This document shows, piece by piece, positions 1 through 5,422 of a stretch of DNA of 5,422 nucleotides. How positions within the stretch are numbered: the stretch's first letter is position 1; each line of letters opens with the position of its first letter. This stretch comes from Methylotenera sp. (GTDB lineage: Bacteria; Pseudomonadota; Gammaproteobacteria; Burkholderiales; Methylophilaceae), in contig JACDEP010000149.1 of NCBI GenBank assembly GCA_013816325.1, positions 1 through 5,422 of the forward strand, read 5' to 3'. The translations under genes and the position numbers were made by a program. A model generated the notes under the pieces. That model was not told the origin of the DNA. It ran no database searches and saw only the letters and a program-made list of their open reading frames with translations.

Positions 1-275
1 ATAACTACCAGGGAGGACATATTGGGGAAATCATTCGTTTGATTGCCCCTGCAGTAGATTTGGAAAAGACAGAACCTGAAAATCGGGTTTCGACCAATAC
101 ATCTTTCTTGGCAAAAGTCTGCGAATTAAATGTAGATGTGCAGATTCAACAGATTTTATCACGTAGTACTATTTTGCAAGAGATGCTGGAGAAAAAGCAA
201 ATTGGTATTGTGGGCGGAGTGTATGACCTTGCAACCGCAAAGGTCAAATTCATCGAAAAAGATTTGATCTTTTAA
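1..275 (+). CDS. Probable beta-class carbonic anhydrase, C-terminal fragment (5' end outside window)
   Basis: The frame is open from the left edge (first full codon at base 3, reading NYQGGHIGEI) to a TAA at 273-275, giving about 90 residues. Three segments recall the C-terminal part of beta-carbonic anhydrases, which interconvert CO2 and bicarbonate with a zinc cofactor: a helix ending in LIAPAV, a central FLAKVCELNV...QQILSRSTIL helix pair, and the terminal strand IGIVGGVYDLATAKVKF. The last of these matches the family's usual 'I.G..YD..TG.V.F' ending. The zinc ligands (the Cys, the Asp/His-Cys region and the GHxxCGA motif) would lie upstream of the window, so the catalytic site cannot be checked. 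A TTG at 39 is an internal codon, not the start, because the frame continues upstream. The gene converges on the ISC operon and is probably functionally unrelated to it. The family call rests on remembered motifs rather than a search. Confidence 0.78.
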   Translation, partial: NYQGGHIGEIIRLIAPAVDLEKTEPENRVSTNTSFLAKVCELNVDVQIQQILSRSTILQEMLEKKQIGIVGGVYDLATAKVKFIEKDLIF

Positions 276-304
276 ACTTTAATCACTCTGCTGAAAGCTT
301 AATA

Positions 305-646
305 TTAACGGTTACCTTCTTTTGCCATATTGATACTGTACTTGGGGATCTCGACTACTAAATCATCTGCCCCAATAATTGCCTGGCAGGAAAGCCGGGA
401 ATTCGGTTCTAGTCCCCAGGCCTTATCCAGCAAGTCATCTTCCATGTCGTCTGAAGGTTCAATGGTCTTAAATCCTTGGCGGATAATCACGTGGCATGTT
501 GTGCAGGCACAGGCCATATCACAGGCATGATCGATATCGATTTTATTCTTTAGTAAAGTTTCACAGATGGAATCACCGCTTTTACCTTCAATAGCAGCGC
601 CATCCGGGCAAAGTTCAGCATGGGGTAATATAGTGATTTGTGGCAT
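305..646 (-). CDS. fdx: ISC-type [2Fe-2S] ferredoxin Fdx
   Basis: This is a 113-residue adrenodoxin-like ferredoxin, close to the 111 residues of E. coli Fdx. It is a cytosolic one-electron donor for cluster assembly on IscU. The [2Fe-2S] ligands are Cys42, Cys48, Cys51 and Cys87, seen in HACDMACACTTCH and RLSCQA. Cys46, which is also conserved in ISC ferredoxins, is present. Other family hallmarks are the LPHAELCPDG N-terminus, the acidic patch EPSDDMEDDLLDKAWGLEP (residues 63-81), which in relatives contacts IscS, and the closing segment DLVVEIPKYSIN. The ATG start gives the full canonical N-terminus. A short GGA lies a few bases upstream, so the ribosome site is weak. It lies 24 bp after hscA and is the last gene of the operon. 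No iscX follows, because the convergent carbonic anhydrase ends 29 bp away. Confidence 0.97.
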   Translation of the reverse strand: MPQITILPHAELCPDGAAIEGKSGDSICETLLKNKIDIDHACDMACACTTCHVIIRQGFKTIEPSDDMEDDLLDKAWGLEPNSRLSCQAIIGADDLVVEIPKYSINMAKEGNR

Positions 647-670
647 GTCTATTTCCAGTGTATCCGTTAA

Positions 671-2542
671 TTATAAATTCAGGGTATTCAGTTCTTTGCC
701 GCTCAAGGCCTTCTTAACTGAGGCATCCATACGCGCAGCAGCGAAAGACTCTGTGGCATGATTTAGCGCTTCTACCGCTTTATGAATCGCATCAGCGTTA
801 TCAGAGGCGGCAATGGTTTGTAATCTTTGTATTCCAGCTTCTATTGCATTTTTTTCTTCTGAATCAATCAATGCGCCGTCTGCCGCTAATGCAGTAGTAA
901 CTGCTTCAATAATGGCACCGGCATCAACGCGAGCTTCTGTTAACATGCGCGCTGTTTTATCCGCTTCAGCGCTGTTGAACGAGGTTTTAAGCATTTGGGT
1001 AATTTCATCTTCACTCAAACCGTAAGAAGGCTTAACGGTAATGTTCGCTTCTACATTGCTGGAAGTTTCACGCGCTGAAACTGACAATAAGCCATCGGCA
1101 TCCACAGTAAAAGTCACGCGAATACGCGCCGCGCCCGCTACCATGGGCGGAATGCCGCGCAACTCAAAACGTGCGAGTGAACGGCAATCACTTACCAACT
1201 CTCTTTCCCCCTGAACTACGTGGATGCTCATCGCGGTTTGGCCGTCTTTATAAGTGGTGAATTCCTGTGCACGGCTAATAGGTAACGTACTGTTGCGATG
1301 GATGATTTTTTCAGCTAAACCGCCAAAAGTTTCCAAACCTAAGGAAAGCGGAATCACGTCTAGTAATAATAAGTCAGCATCGCTTTTATTACCTGCCAGC
1401 ACATTAGCCTGTATCGCGGCGCCCAAGGCAACGACTTTATCGGGGTCTAAGTTTGTCAACGGGGTTTGCTTGAAATACTCTGCCACAGTTTTGCGAATTT
1501 GCGGCATTCTAGTTGCGCCGCCTACCATAACTATTCCATCGATCTCTTCAATACCCAAGCCTGCATCGCGCATGGCTTTACGGGTAGGACTTAAGGTTTT
1601 TTGTACCAGCGTGGCAGTTAAAGCTATAAATGCGTGCGTGGTAAGGGTTACATTCACAAAGTCGCCATCACTTAACATACAACTGACATTGGCCTCAGCA
1701 TGCTCGGTGAGCCACTCCTTGGCTTCCCGCGCTTTGCTCAATAGCAGACGAGTGTCATGCGCATTGCGTGGGGAAAGTTTGGCTGTTTCTAAAATCCAGC
1801 AGAAGATACGTTGATCAAAATCATCGCCGCCAAGTGCAGAATCGCCATTGGTTGCTAATACCTCAAAGACACCTTTGCTGAGTTTAAGTATGGAGATATC
1901 AAACGTACCGCCACCTAAGTCATATATCACGTAAATGCCTTCGCTGGCATTATCTAAGCCGTATGCTACTGCCGCTGCGGTAGGCTCATTTAATAAGCGT
2001 AATACATTTAAGCCAGCTAATCTGGCTGCGTCTTTGGTGGCCTGGCGCTGCGCATCATCAAAGTAGGCTGGCACGGTAATAACCGCCCCTACCAGTTCGC
2101 CACCAAGTATTTGTTCAGCGCGGGTTTTAAGTACTCTCAAGATATCGGCAGATACTTCTACCGGGCTTTTGGTACCAGCGCGCGTTTCTATTTGCACCAT
2201 GCCGGTTGATTCAACTGATTCAGTGAACTTGTAGGGCAATTGCGAAATATCGATATCTTTTAAACCGCGACCCATGAAGCGTTTTACTGAAAGTATGGTG
2301 TTATGCGGGTCCTGATTTTGCTTCTTCTGTGCATCAAAGCCAACGTCTACAGAATTATCAGCGTTGTAATGCACAACAGAAGGTAATAAAGCGTGGCCAT
2401 GTTCATCGCTTAGCACACTGCTTAAACCACTCCGCACGGTTGCGACCAGTGAATTGGTCGTGCCCAAATCAATGCCCACCGCTAACTTGTGTTGATGCGG
2501 GGCGGCACTCATGCCTGGTTCGGAAATTTGCAGTAATGCCAT
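671..2542 (-). CDS. hscA: Fe-S assembly Hsp70 chaperone HscA
   Basis: This 623-residue specialised Hsp70 (E. coli HscA has 616) uses ATP hydrolysis, stimulated by HscB, to bind the LPPVK motif of IscU and promote cluster transfer. The N-terminus MALLQISEPG is diagnostic for HscA as opposed to DnaK. The nucleotide-binding domain (about residues 20-388) shows the phosphate-1 motif GIDLGTTNS (23-31), ITVPAYFDDAQR (155-166), NEPTAAAVAYGLD (185-197), the phosphate-2 motif YDLGGGTFDIS (207-217) and the adenosine motif VMVGGATRMP (338-347). The linker is DLLLLDVIPLSLGLET (390-405). The substrate-binding domain follows to about residue 510 (RAQEFTTYKDGQTAMSIHV, GERELV, VDADGLLSV), and the helical lid runs to the end. 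The start is 5 bp after the hscB stop, which implies translational coupling. I see no truncation or missing motif. The long open frames on the opposite strand are shadows of this gene. Confidence 0.98.
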   Translation of the reverse strand: MALLQISEPGMSAAPHQHKLAVGIDLGTTNSLVATVRSGLSSVLSDEHGHALLPSVVHYNADNSVDVGFDAQKKQNQDPHNTILSVKRFMGRGLKDIDISQLPYKFTESVESTGMVQIETRAGTKSPVEVSADILRVLKTRAEQILGGELVGAVITVPAYFDDAQRQATKDAARLAGLNVLRLLNEPTAAAVAYGLDNASEGIYVIYDLGGGTFDISILKLSKGVFEVLATNGDSALGGDDFDQRIFCWILETAKLSPRNAHDTRLLLSKAREAKEWLTEHAEANVSCMLSDGDFVNVTLTTHAFIALTATLVQKTLSPTRKAMRDAGLGIEEIDGIVMVGGATRMPQIRKTVAEYFKQTPLTNLDPDKVVALGAAIQANVLAGNKSDADLLLLDVIPLSLGLETFGGLAEKIIHRNSTLPISRAQEFTTYKDGQTAMSIHVVQGERELVSDCRSLARFELRGIPPMVAGAARIRVTFTVDADGLLSVSARETSSNVEANITVKPSYGLSEDEITQMLKTSFNSAEADKTARMLTEARVDAGAIIEAVTTALAADGALIDSEEKNAIEAGIQRLQTIAASDNADAIHKAVEALNHATESFAAARMDASVKKALSGKELNTLNL

Positions 2543-2547
2543 CGCTT

Positions 2548-3069
2548 TTAGTTCTCTATTTGTTCAATGACGCTGTTGATATCGGCAGTTACTTTGTCTA
2601 GAAACATCAACTTGCGCGCGGCTGTTGCTGCTGCCACATGATCATGGTTATTATCAATCAAACGAGTAAGCTCTGTTTTTAACTCATTCGCTTCAATACG
2701 AATTTCACTTAACAAACTATCTACCGCATTTATATCTTTTGCAGCTTTCGCATCTTCCAATGTTTCGCGCCATTCCAATTGCTGCATCAAGAAATCAGAT
2801 GGCATCGCCGTGTTGGTTTCGCTGATTGGGAATATGCCTTGTAACTCTAGTAAATATTTGGCGCGTAAAGCCGGCTGCTTAAGGGTTTGGTAAGCTTCGT
2901 TGGCTAGCGTCGCAAGTTGCATAGACTTTAATTTTTCCGCGGATTCGGCTATCACAAAACGGTCGGGATGAGATTCCGATTGTATTTTCCGGAAGTTTGT
3001 TTCTAGCTTAGATAAATCTATATTAAATACGGGCGTAAGCCCAAATAATTCAAAGTAATTCTGGGTCAC
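2548..3069 (-). CDS. hscB: J-domain co-chaperone HscB (GTG start preferred)
   Basis: HscB is the J-protein partner of HscA. It delivers IscU to the chaperone and stimulates its ATPase. From the GTG at 3069-3067 the protein is 173 residues and begins MTQNYFELFGL, matching E. coli HscB (171 residues, MDYFTLFGL). An ATG at 3096 would add nine residues (MWLRRKFHS) that the family lacks and would overlap iscA by 31 bp. The GTG instead forms a 4-bp GTGA overlap with the iscA stop, the usual layout for coupled translation. The J-domain covers about residues 1-75 and contains the HPD motif (SHPDRF, HPD at 34-36), which triggers Hsp70 hydrolysis. The C-terminal three-helix IscU-binding domain includes FLMQQLEWRETLEDA and ends with the conserved RKLMFLDKV. 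The start is inferred and not proven; the identity is secure. Confidence 0.95.
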   Translation of the reverse strand: MTQNYFELFGLTPVFNIDLSKLETNFRKIQSESHPDRFVIAESAEKLKSMQLATLANEAYQTLKQPALRAKYLLELQGIFPISETNTAMPSDFLMQQLEWRETLEDAKAAKDINAVDSLLSEIRIEANELKTELTRLIDNNHDHVAAATAARKLMFLDKVTADINSVIEQIEN

Positions 3070-3389
3070 ACTGTGAAACTTTCGCCGCAGCCACACTCAT
3101 CCTTTACGTTCGGATTGTTGAATTTAAACCCTTCGTTTAAGCCTTCTTTAGTGAAGTCCAATTCCGTGCCGTCAATATAGACCAAGCTTTTGGGGTCTAC
3201 AATGATTTTTACGCCATTGCTTTCAAATGCTGTATCTTCAGAATTAAGCTCATCCACAAACTCAAGGGTGTAGGCCATACCAGAACATCCGGTGGTTTTT
3301 ACGCCTAAGCGCAGTCCTACCCCTTTGCCACGATTAGCAAGGAATTTTTCAACACGGTCAGCAGCGGTTGGTGTTAACGTAATTGCCAT
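3066..3389 (-). CDS. iscA: A-type Fe-S carrier protein IscA
   Basis: This 107-residue protein has the same length as E. coli IscA and is alignable by eye across its whole length. A-type carriers accept clusters or iron in the cytosol and hand them to apoproteins, notably [4Fe-4S] enzymes. The three invariant cysteines are Cys35 (TTGCSGMAY), Cys99 and Cys101 (DECGCGESF). The DGTELDF and KEGLNEGFKFNNPN segments place it with IscA rather than ErpA or SufA, and its position between iscU and hscB agrees. It starts 3 bp after the iscU stop without a strong Shine-Dalgarno sequence, so translation probably depends on iscU. Its TGA overlaps the inferred hscB GTG. There is nothing anomalous in the protein. 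Confidence 0.97.
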   Translation of the reverse strand: MAITLTPTAADRVEKFLANRGKGVGLRLGVKTTGCSGMAYTLEFVDELNSEDTAFESNGVKIIVDPKSLVYIDGTELDFTKEGLNEGFKFNNPNVKDECGCGESFTV

Positions 3390-3392
3390 AAC

Positions 3393-3788
3393 TTATACAG
3401 TTTCTTTCGCAAGTTGTTTTGCCTTGATATCTGCAACAGCCGCCTTGATGGCATCTTCAGCTAATACTGAGCAATGAATTTTTACTGGCGGTAAAGCCAA
3501 TTCCTCTGCAATCGCAGAATTCTTGATTGCATAAGCTTCGTCTATCGTTTTGCCTTTCAACCACTCGGTGACCAGTGAGCTAGACGCAATCGCGGAACCG
3601 CAACCATAGGTTTTGAATTTAGCATCTTCAATAATGCCGCTGTCATTCACCTTGATCATCAATTTCATGACGTCGCCGCAAGCAGGTGCACCCACCATGC
3701 CGGTACCGACATTCGGGTCATTTTTGTCTAAAGAGCCTACGTTACGCGGGTTCTCATAGTGGTCTAGTACTTTGTCTGAATATGCCAT
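3393..3788 (-). CDS. iscU: Fe-S cluster assembly scaffold IscU
   Basis: IscU is the scaffold on which [2Fe-2S] clusters are built from IscS sulfur, iron and ferredoxin electrons. This 131-residue copy (E. coli 128) has every key residue: Cys37 and Asp39 in GAPACGDVMKL, Cys63 in TYGCGSAIASS, His105 and Cys106 in KIHCSVLAEDA. It also has the HscA recognition motif LPPVK at 99-103. The N-terminus MAYSDKVLDHYENPRNVG is the standard one. A clear Shine-Dalgarno sequence precedes the ATG. The gene is separated from iscS by an unusually long 235-bp gap containing a large inverted repeat, whereas iscA follows after only 3 bp. It may therefore be expressed partly independently of iscS, but no convincing promoter could be identified. 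The identity is essentially certain. Confidence 0.98.
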   Translation of the reverse strand: MAYSDKVLDHYENPRNVGSLDKNDPNVGTGMVGAPACGDVMKLMIKVNDSGIIEDAKFKTYGCGSAIASSSLVTEWLKGKTIDEAYAIKNSAIAEELALPPVKIHCSVLAEDAIKAAVADIKAKQLAKETV

Positions 3789-3795
3789 GTTGTTT

Positions 3796-3800
3796 CTCCT
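3796..3800 (-). promoter_or_regulatory. Shine-Dalgarno site of iscU
   Basis: AGGAG on the minus strand lies 7 bases upstream of the iscU ATG. It is the strongest ribosome-binding site in the operon, which fits a gene that must start translation afresh after a long untranslated gap. The genes downstream of it (iscA, hscB, hscA) have weak sites and appear to be coupled. Confidence 0.8.
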
Positions 3801-3826
3801 ATGTGAATTAAAATACTTCGCAAACT

Positions 3827-3874
3827 CGGTGTTGGTTCGCCTGGCTGTACAAAACGTACTGTTTCAGCTCACCG
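3827..3874 (-). other. Possible small stem-loop in the iscU leader
   Basis: On either strand, CGGTG (3827-3831) can pair with CACCG (3870-3874). Inside it, GCTG (3844-3847) can pair with CAGC (3865-3868) and AAAC (3852-3855) with GTTT (3861-3864), leaving a five-base loop GTACT. The stems are short and interrupted, so this could be chance. It lies about 40 bases upstream of the iscU start codon, where a leader structure could affect translation or small-RNA pairing. No known riboswitch class is recognised. Confidence 0.25.
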
Positions 3875-3922
3875 CCTTGATTTTGCTTCTTATTTTAACG
3901 CTTAAATTTATTCTTTAATTCC

Positions 3923-4025
3923 AATCATTTTAGTTTCAATTGCCTGACGAGGCGGAGGGTTGCGACGTTTAGTTTTCTAACGAGCAGACCGACAACAATG
4001 TCAGGCAATTGAAACTAAAATGATT
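3923..4025. repeat. 103-bp element with perfect 26-bp terminal inverted repeats between iscS and iscU
   Basis: The arm at 3923-3948 (AATCATTTTAG...TTGCCTGAC) is the exact reverse complement of the arm at 4000-4025 (GTCAGGCAATTG...AAATGATT), all 26 positions matching. The 51-bp centre can fold further: GTTG at 3959-3962 with CAAC at 3993-3996, and an inner hairpin CGTTTAGTTTTCTAACG at 3966-3982. Transcribed in the iscS direction, it would form a long hairpin immediately after the iscS coding sequence; the right arm includes two bases of the iscS TAA. No U-run follows the hairpin on that strand (next bases GGAATTAAAG), so it is not a classical intrinsic terminator. No clear direct target duplication flanks it. 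It has no coding capacity. It could be a small non-autonomous mobile or dispersed palindromic element, or an RNA-processing or stabilising hairpin. Confidence 0.9.
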
Positions 4026-5304
4026 AATGGGCTGCCCACTGTACTTTGGAAATATCAATTCCGTCTTTAAACATTTCCCAAAGTGGCGAGAGCTCACGTA
4101 ATTTTCCTATCTTGTTTTTCATGAGTTCAATGGTGTAATCCACGTCTTCTTCTGTCGTGAAACGGCCAATTGAAAACCGGATTGAACTGTGTGCTAACTC
4201 ATCTGAACGGCCCAGCGCACGCAATACATAGCTCGGTTCCAAGCTGGCTGAAGTACAAGCAGATCCGCTTGATACCGCGATGCCTTTCACTGCCATGATC
4301 AATGATTCACCTTCTACATAATTGAAGCTGATGTTGAGGTTATGCGGTACGCGGTGTTGTAAATCGCCATTCACATACACTTCTTCAATGGTTTCCAGAC
4401 CATGCAGCAACTTGTCGCGCAGGCGACGTATGCGAGCGTTTTCCAATTCCATCTCTTCACGTGCAATGCGGAATGCTTCACCCATGCCCACAATTTGGTG
4501 GGTCGCTAGTGTACCAGAACGCATGCCGCGTTCGTGACCTCCACCGTGCATTTGCGCTTCGATACGGATACGCGGTTTACGGCGTACATATAAAGCACCG
4601 ATGCCTTTAGGGCCATAGGTTTTATGCGCACTAAAGCTCATCAAATCTACTGGAAGTGTTTCCAGATCGATTTTCACTTTGCCAGTTGCTTGCGCCGCAT
4701 CTACATGGAAAATCACATTGTTTTCGCGGCAGATGTTGCCGATTGCCGTAATGTCTTGAATCACGCCGATTTCGTTATTGACCAGCATCACAGAAGCTAA
4801 CACTGTATCCGGACGAATCGCTGCTTTGAATTTAGCTAAGTCAACCAAGCCATCTGGTTCCGGGTCTAAATAAGTGGCTTCAAAGCCTTGGCGCTCTAAT
4901 TCGCGCACGGTATCAATCACGGCTTTATGCTCAGTAGTGATGGTGATGATGTGCTTGCCTTTACCTTTGTAAAAGTTAGCAGCGCCTTTAATTGCAAGGT
5001 TGTTAGACTCTGTAGCACCAGATGTCCATACAATCTCGCGTGGATCCGCACCTACCAGCTTGGCAACTTCTTCTCGTGCATTCTCAACGGCTTTTTCTGC
5101 TGTCCAGCCATAAGGATGGCTACGTGAGGCCGGATTGCCAAAATCTTCCGTAATGTAAGTAATCATCTTTGCGGCCACACGTGGGTCTACCGGCGTTGTG
5201 GCAGAGTAATCCAAATAAATTGGATGGTCAGCATCGTGACCTTTTGCAAGGCCATCATTTGTGAACAAGTCTTTTACTACCGGCATTTCTATTGATGCTG
5301 ACAT
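4024..5304 (-). CDS. iscS: Cysteine desulfurase IscS
   Basis: This PLP-dependent enzyme converts L-cysteine to alanine and a protein-bound persulfide, and supplies sulfur to IscU and other acceptors. From the ATG at 5304 it has 426 residues (E. coli 404). Numbered in this form, the PLP lysine is Lys228 in SAHKTYGPKG, and the persulfide-forming Cys350 lies in the flexible loop SSGSACTSAS. Other hallmarks are DYSATTPVDPRV, FGNPASRSH, TSGATESNNLAIKG, TEHKAV, HVDAAQ and the GGGHERGMRSGT segment. The C-terminus SPLWEMFKDGIDISKVQWAAH corresponds to the E. coli end that contacts IscU. I prefer 5304 because AAGGA lies upstream (12-base spacing), while the in-frame ATG at 5325 has no ribosome site and would add MQGWTKD. 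Either way, about 24-31 residues precede the usual PIYLDYSATTP start, an acidic extension without a signal peptide or membrane segment. Confidence 0.98.
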   Translation of the reverse strand: MSASIEMPVVKDLFTNDGLAKGHDADHPIYLDYSATTPVDPRVAAKMITYITEDFGNPASRSHPYGWTAEKAVENAREEVAKLVGADPREIVWTSGATESNNLAIKGAANFYKGKGKHIITITTEHKAVIDTVRELERQGFEATYLDPEPDGLVDLAKFKAAIRPDTVLASVMLVNNEIGVIQDITAIGNICRENNVIFHVDAAQATGKVKIDLETLPVDLMSFSAHKTYGPKGIGALYVRRKPRIRIEAQMHGGGHERGMRSGTLATHQIVGMGEAFRIAREEMELENARIRRLRDKLLHGLETIEEVYVNGDLQHRVPHNLNISFNYVEGESLIMAVKGIAVSSGSACTSASLEPSYVLRALGRSDELAHSSIRFSIGRFTTEEDVDYTIELMKNKIGKLRELSPLWEMFKDGIDISKVQWAAH

Positions 5305-5316
5305 ATCTTTAGTCCA

Positions 5317-5321
5317 TCCTT
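5317..5321 (-). promoter_or_regulatory. Probable Shine-Dalgarno site of iscS
   Basis: AAGGA on the minus strand lies 12 bases upstream of the ATG at 5304, somewhat further than ideal. It is inside the reading frame extension that begins at 5325, so it argues for the shorter IscS. No comparable purine-rich site precedes the ATG at 5325. Confidence 0.5.
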
Positions 5322-5339
5322 GCATTTCTATTGGTACAT

Positions 5340-5422
5340 TTATGATTCATTAAACATTTGGCTATTACGTTTTACTTTTTTTACGCGGCTATGGCGGTAA
5401 GTTGTTTCAATCTCAAAATCTC
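5340..5422 (-). CDS. Possible C-terminal tail of an upstream gene (iscR by position only)
   Basis: On the minus strand a frame is open from the window edge (first full codon at 5420) to a TAA at 5342-5340. It would encode 26 residues ending in KRNSQMFNES, rich in Lys and Arg. The stop lies 35 bp before the preferred iscS start, a spacing that would suit an operon. In many proteobacteria the gene upstream of iscS is the Fe-S sensing repressor iscR, whose C-terminal tail is variable and often basic. The fragment contains none of the diagnostic IscR residues (the helix-turn-helix or the cluster cysteines), so the assignment is positional. A 26-codon open frame could also be chance. No promoter or IscR-type operator is recognisable in these bases. 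Confidence 0.35.
   Translation of the reverse strand, partial: DFEIETTYRHSRVKKVKRNSQMFNES

Noticed and set aside
39..275. Carbonic anhydrase fragment read as a complete 78-residue gene starting at TTG 39
   Set aside because: The frame stays open upstream to the window edge and the upstream residues continue the family pattern, so this is the end of a longer gene.
1254..1814. 186-codon open frame on the plus strand
   Set aside because: It lies entirely antisense to hscA, which has full-length family motifs. Its product is low-complexity (Ser/Ala/Leu/Val-rich) with no recognisable domain; this is a shadow of hscA codon use.
2329..2601. 90-codon plus-strand open frame across the hscA/hscB junction
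   Set aside because: It overlaps two certain genes on the other strand, has no ribosome site that I can see and no recognisable protein features.
3848..3860. GTAC-AAAAC-GTAC symmetry as an operator site
   Set aside because: GTAC is itself a palindrome, so the match carries little information, and it does not resemble the IscR or Fur binding patterns that I know.
3923..4025. CRISPR-like repeat ends (ATTGAAAC within the right arm, GTTTCAAT in the left arm)
   Set aside because: The octamer resembles the end of some CRISPR repeats, but there are only two copies in opposite orientation, no regular spacers and no cas gene. The GTTTCAAT at 5404-5411 is a further isolated match.
3923..4025. Rho-independent terminator after iscS
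   Set aside because: The stem is long enough, but neither strand has a T-run following the hairpin, and five operon genes lie downstream. A strong terminator is unlikely.

Overview
The window carries an almost complete housekeeping iron-sulfur cluster assembly (ISC) operon on the minus strand, in the order iscS, iscU, iscA, hscB, hscA, fdx (reading from high to low coordinates). It is followed, in convergent orientation, by the 3' end of a probable beta-class carbonic anhydrase gene on the plus strand. Gene content, gene order and protein sequences (IscU LPPVK motif, IscA ending in CGCGESF-V, HscA opening with MALLQISEPG) are typical of Beta/Gammaproteobacteria. The moderate-to-low GC content and overall protein flavour suggest a low-GC betaproteobacterium, perhaps Methylophilaceae-like. 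That placement is inferred by eye and was not tested.

Layout: 1-275 (+) is the carbonic anhydrase C-terminus, cut by the window edge. Bases 276-304 are a 29-bp convergent gap with no visible terminator. 305-646 (-) is fdx; 671-2542 (-) is hscA; 2548-3069 (-) is hscB, which I start at a GTG that overlaps the iscA stop; 3066-3389 (-) is iscA; 3393-3788 (-) is iscU. Bases 3789-4023 are a 235-bp gap. 4024-5304 (-) is iscS; an alternative start lies at 5325. 5340-5422 (-) is the open end of an upstream reading frame that could be the tail of iscR, but I cannot confirm it.

Function: IscS takes sulfur from L-cysteine and passes it to the scaffold IscU. Fdx supplies electrons. The HscB/HscA co-chaperone and chaperone pair binds the IscU LPPVK motif and drives cluster release. 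IscA acts as an A-type carrier to target apoproteins. All catalytic and ligand residues I looked for are present, so the pathway appears intact.

The one unusual piece of DNA is the iscS-iscU gap. These genes usually sit close together, but here they are separated by 235 bp. The gap contains a perfect 26-bp inverted repeat (3923-3948 and 4000-4025) enclosing 51 bp, with one arm running into the iscS stop codon. No U-tract follows it on the iscS strand, so it is not a standard intrinsic terminator. It is either a small palindromic mobile or repeat element, or an RNA hairpin that separates the expression of iscS from iscUA-hscBA-fdx. Apart from that element, and the unconfirmed reading frame at the right edge, the window is an ordinary conserved operon; I see no new protein system in it.
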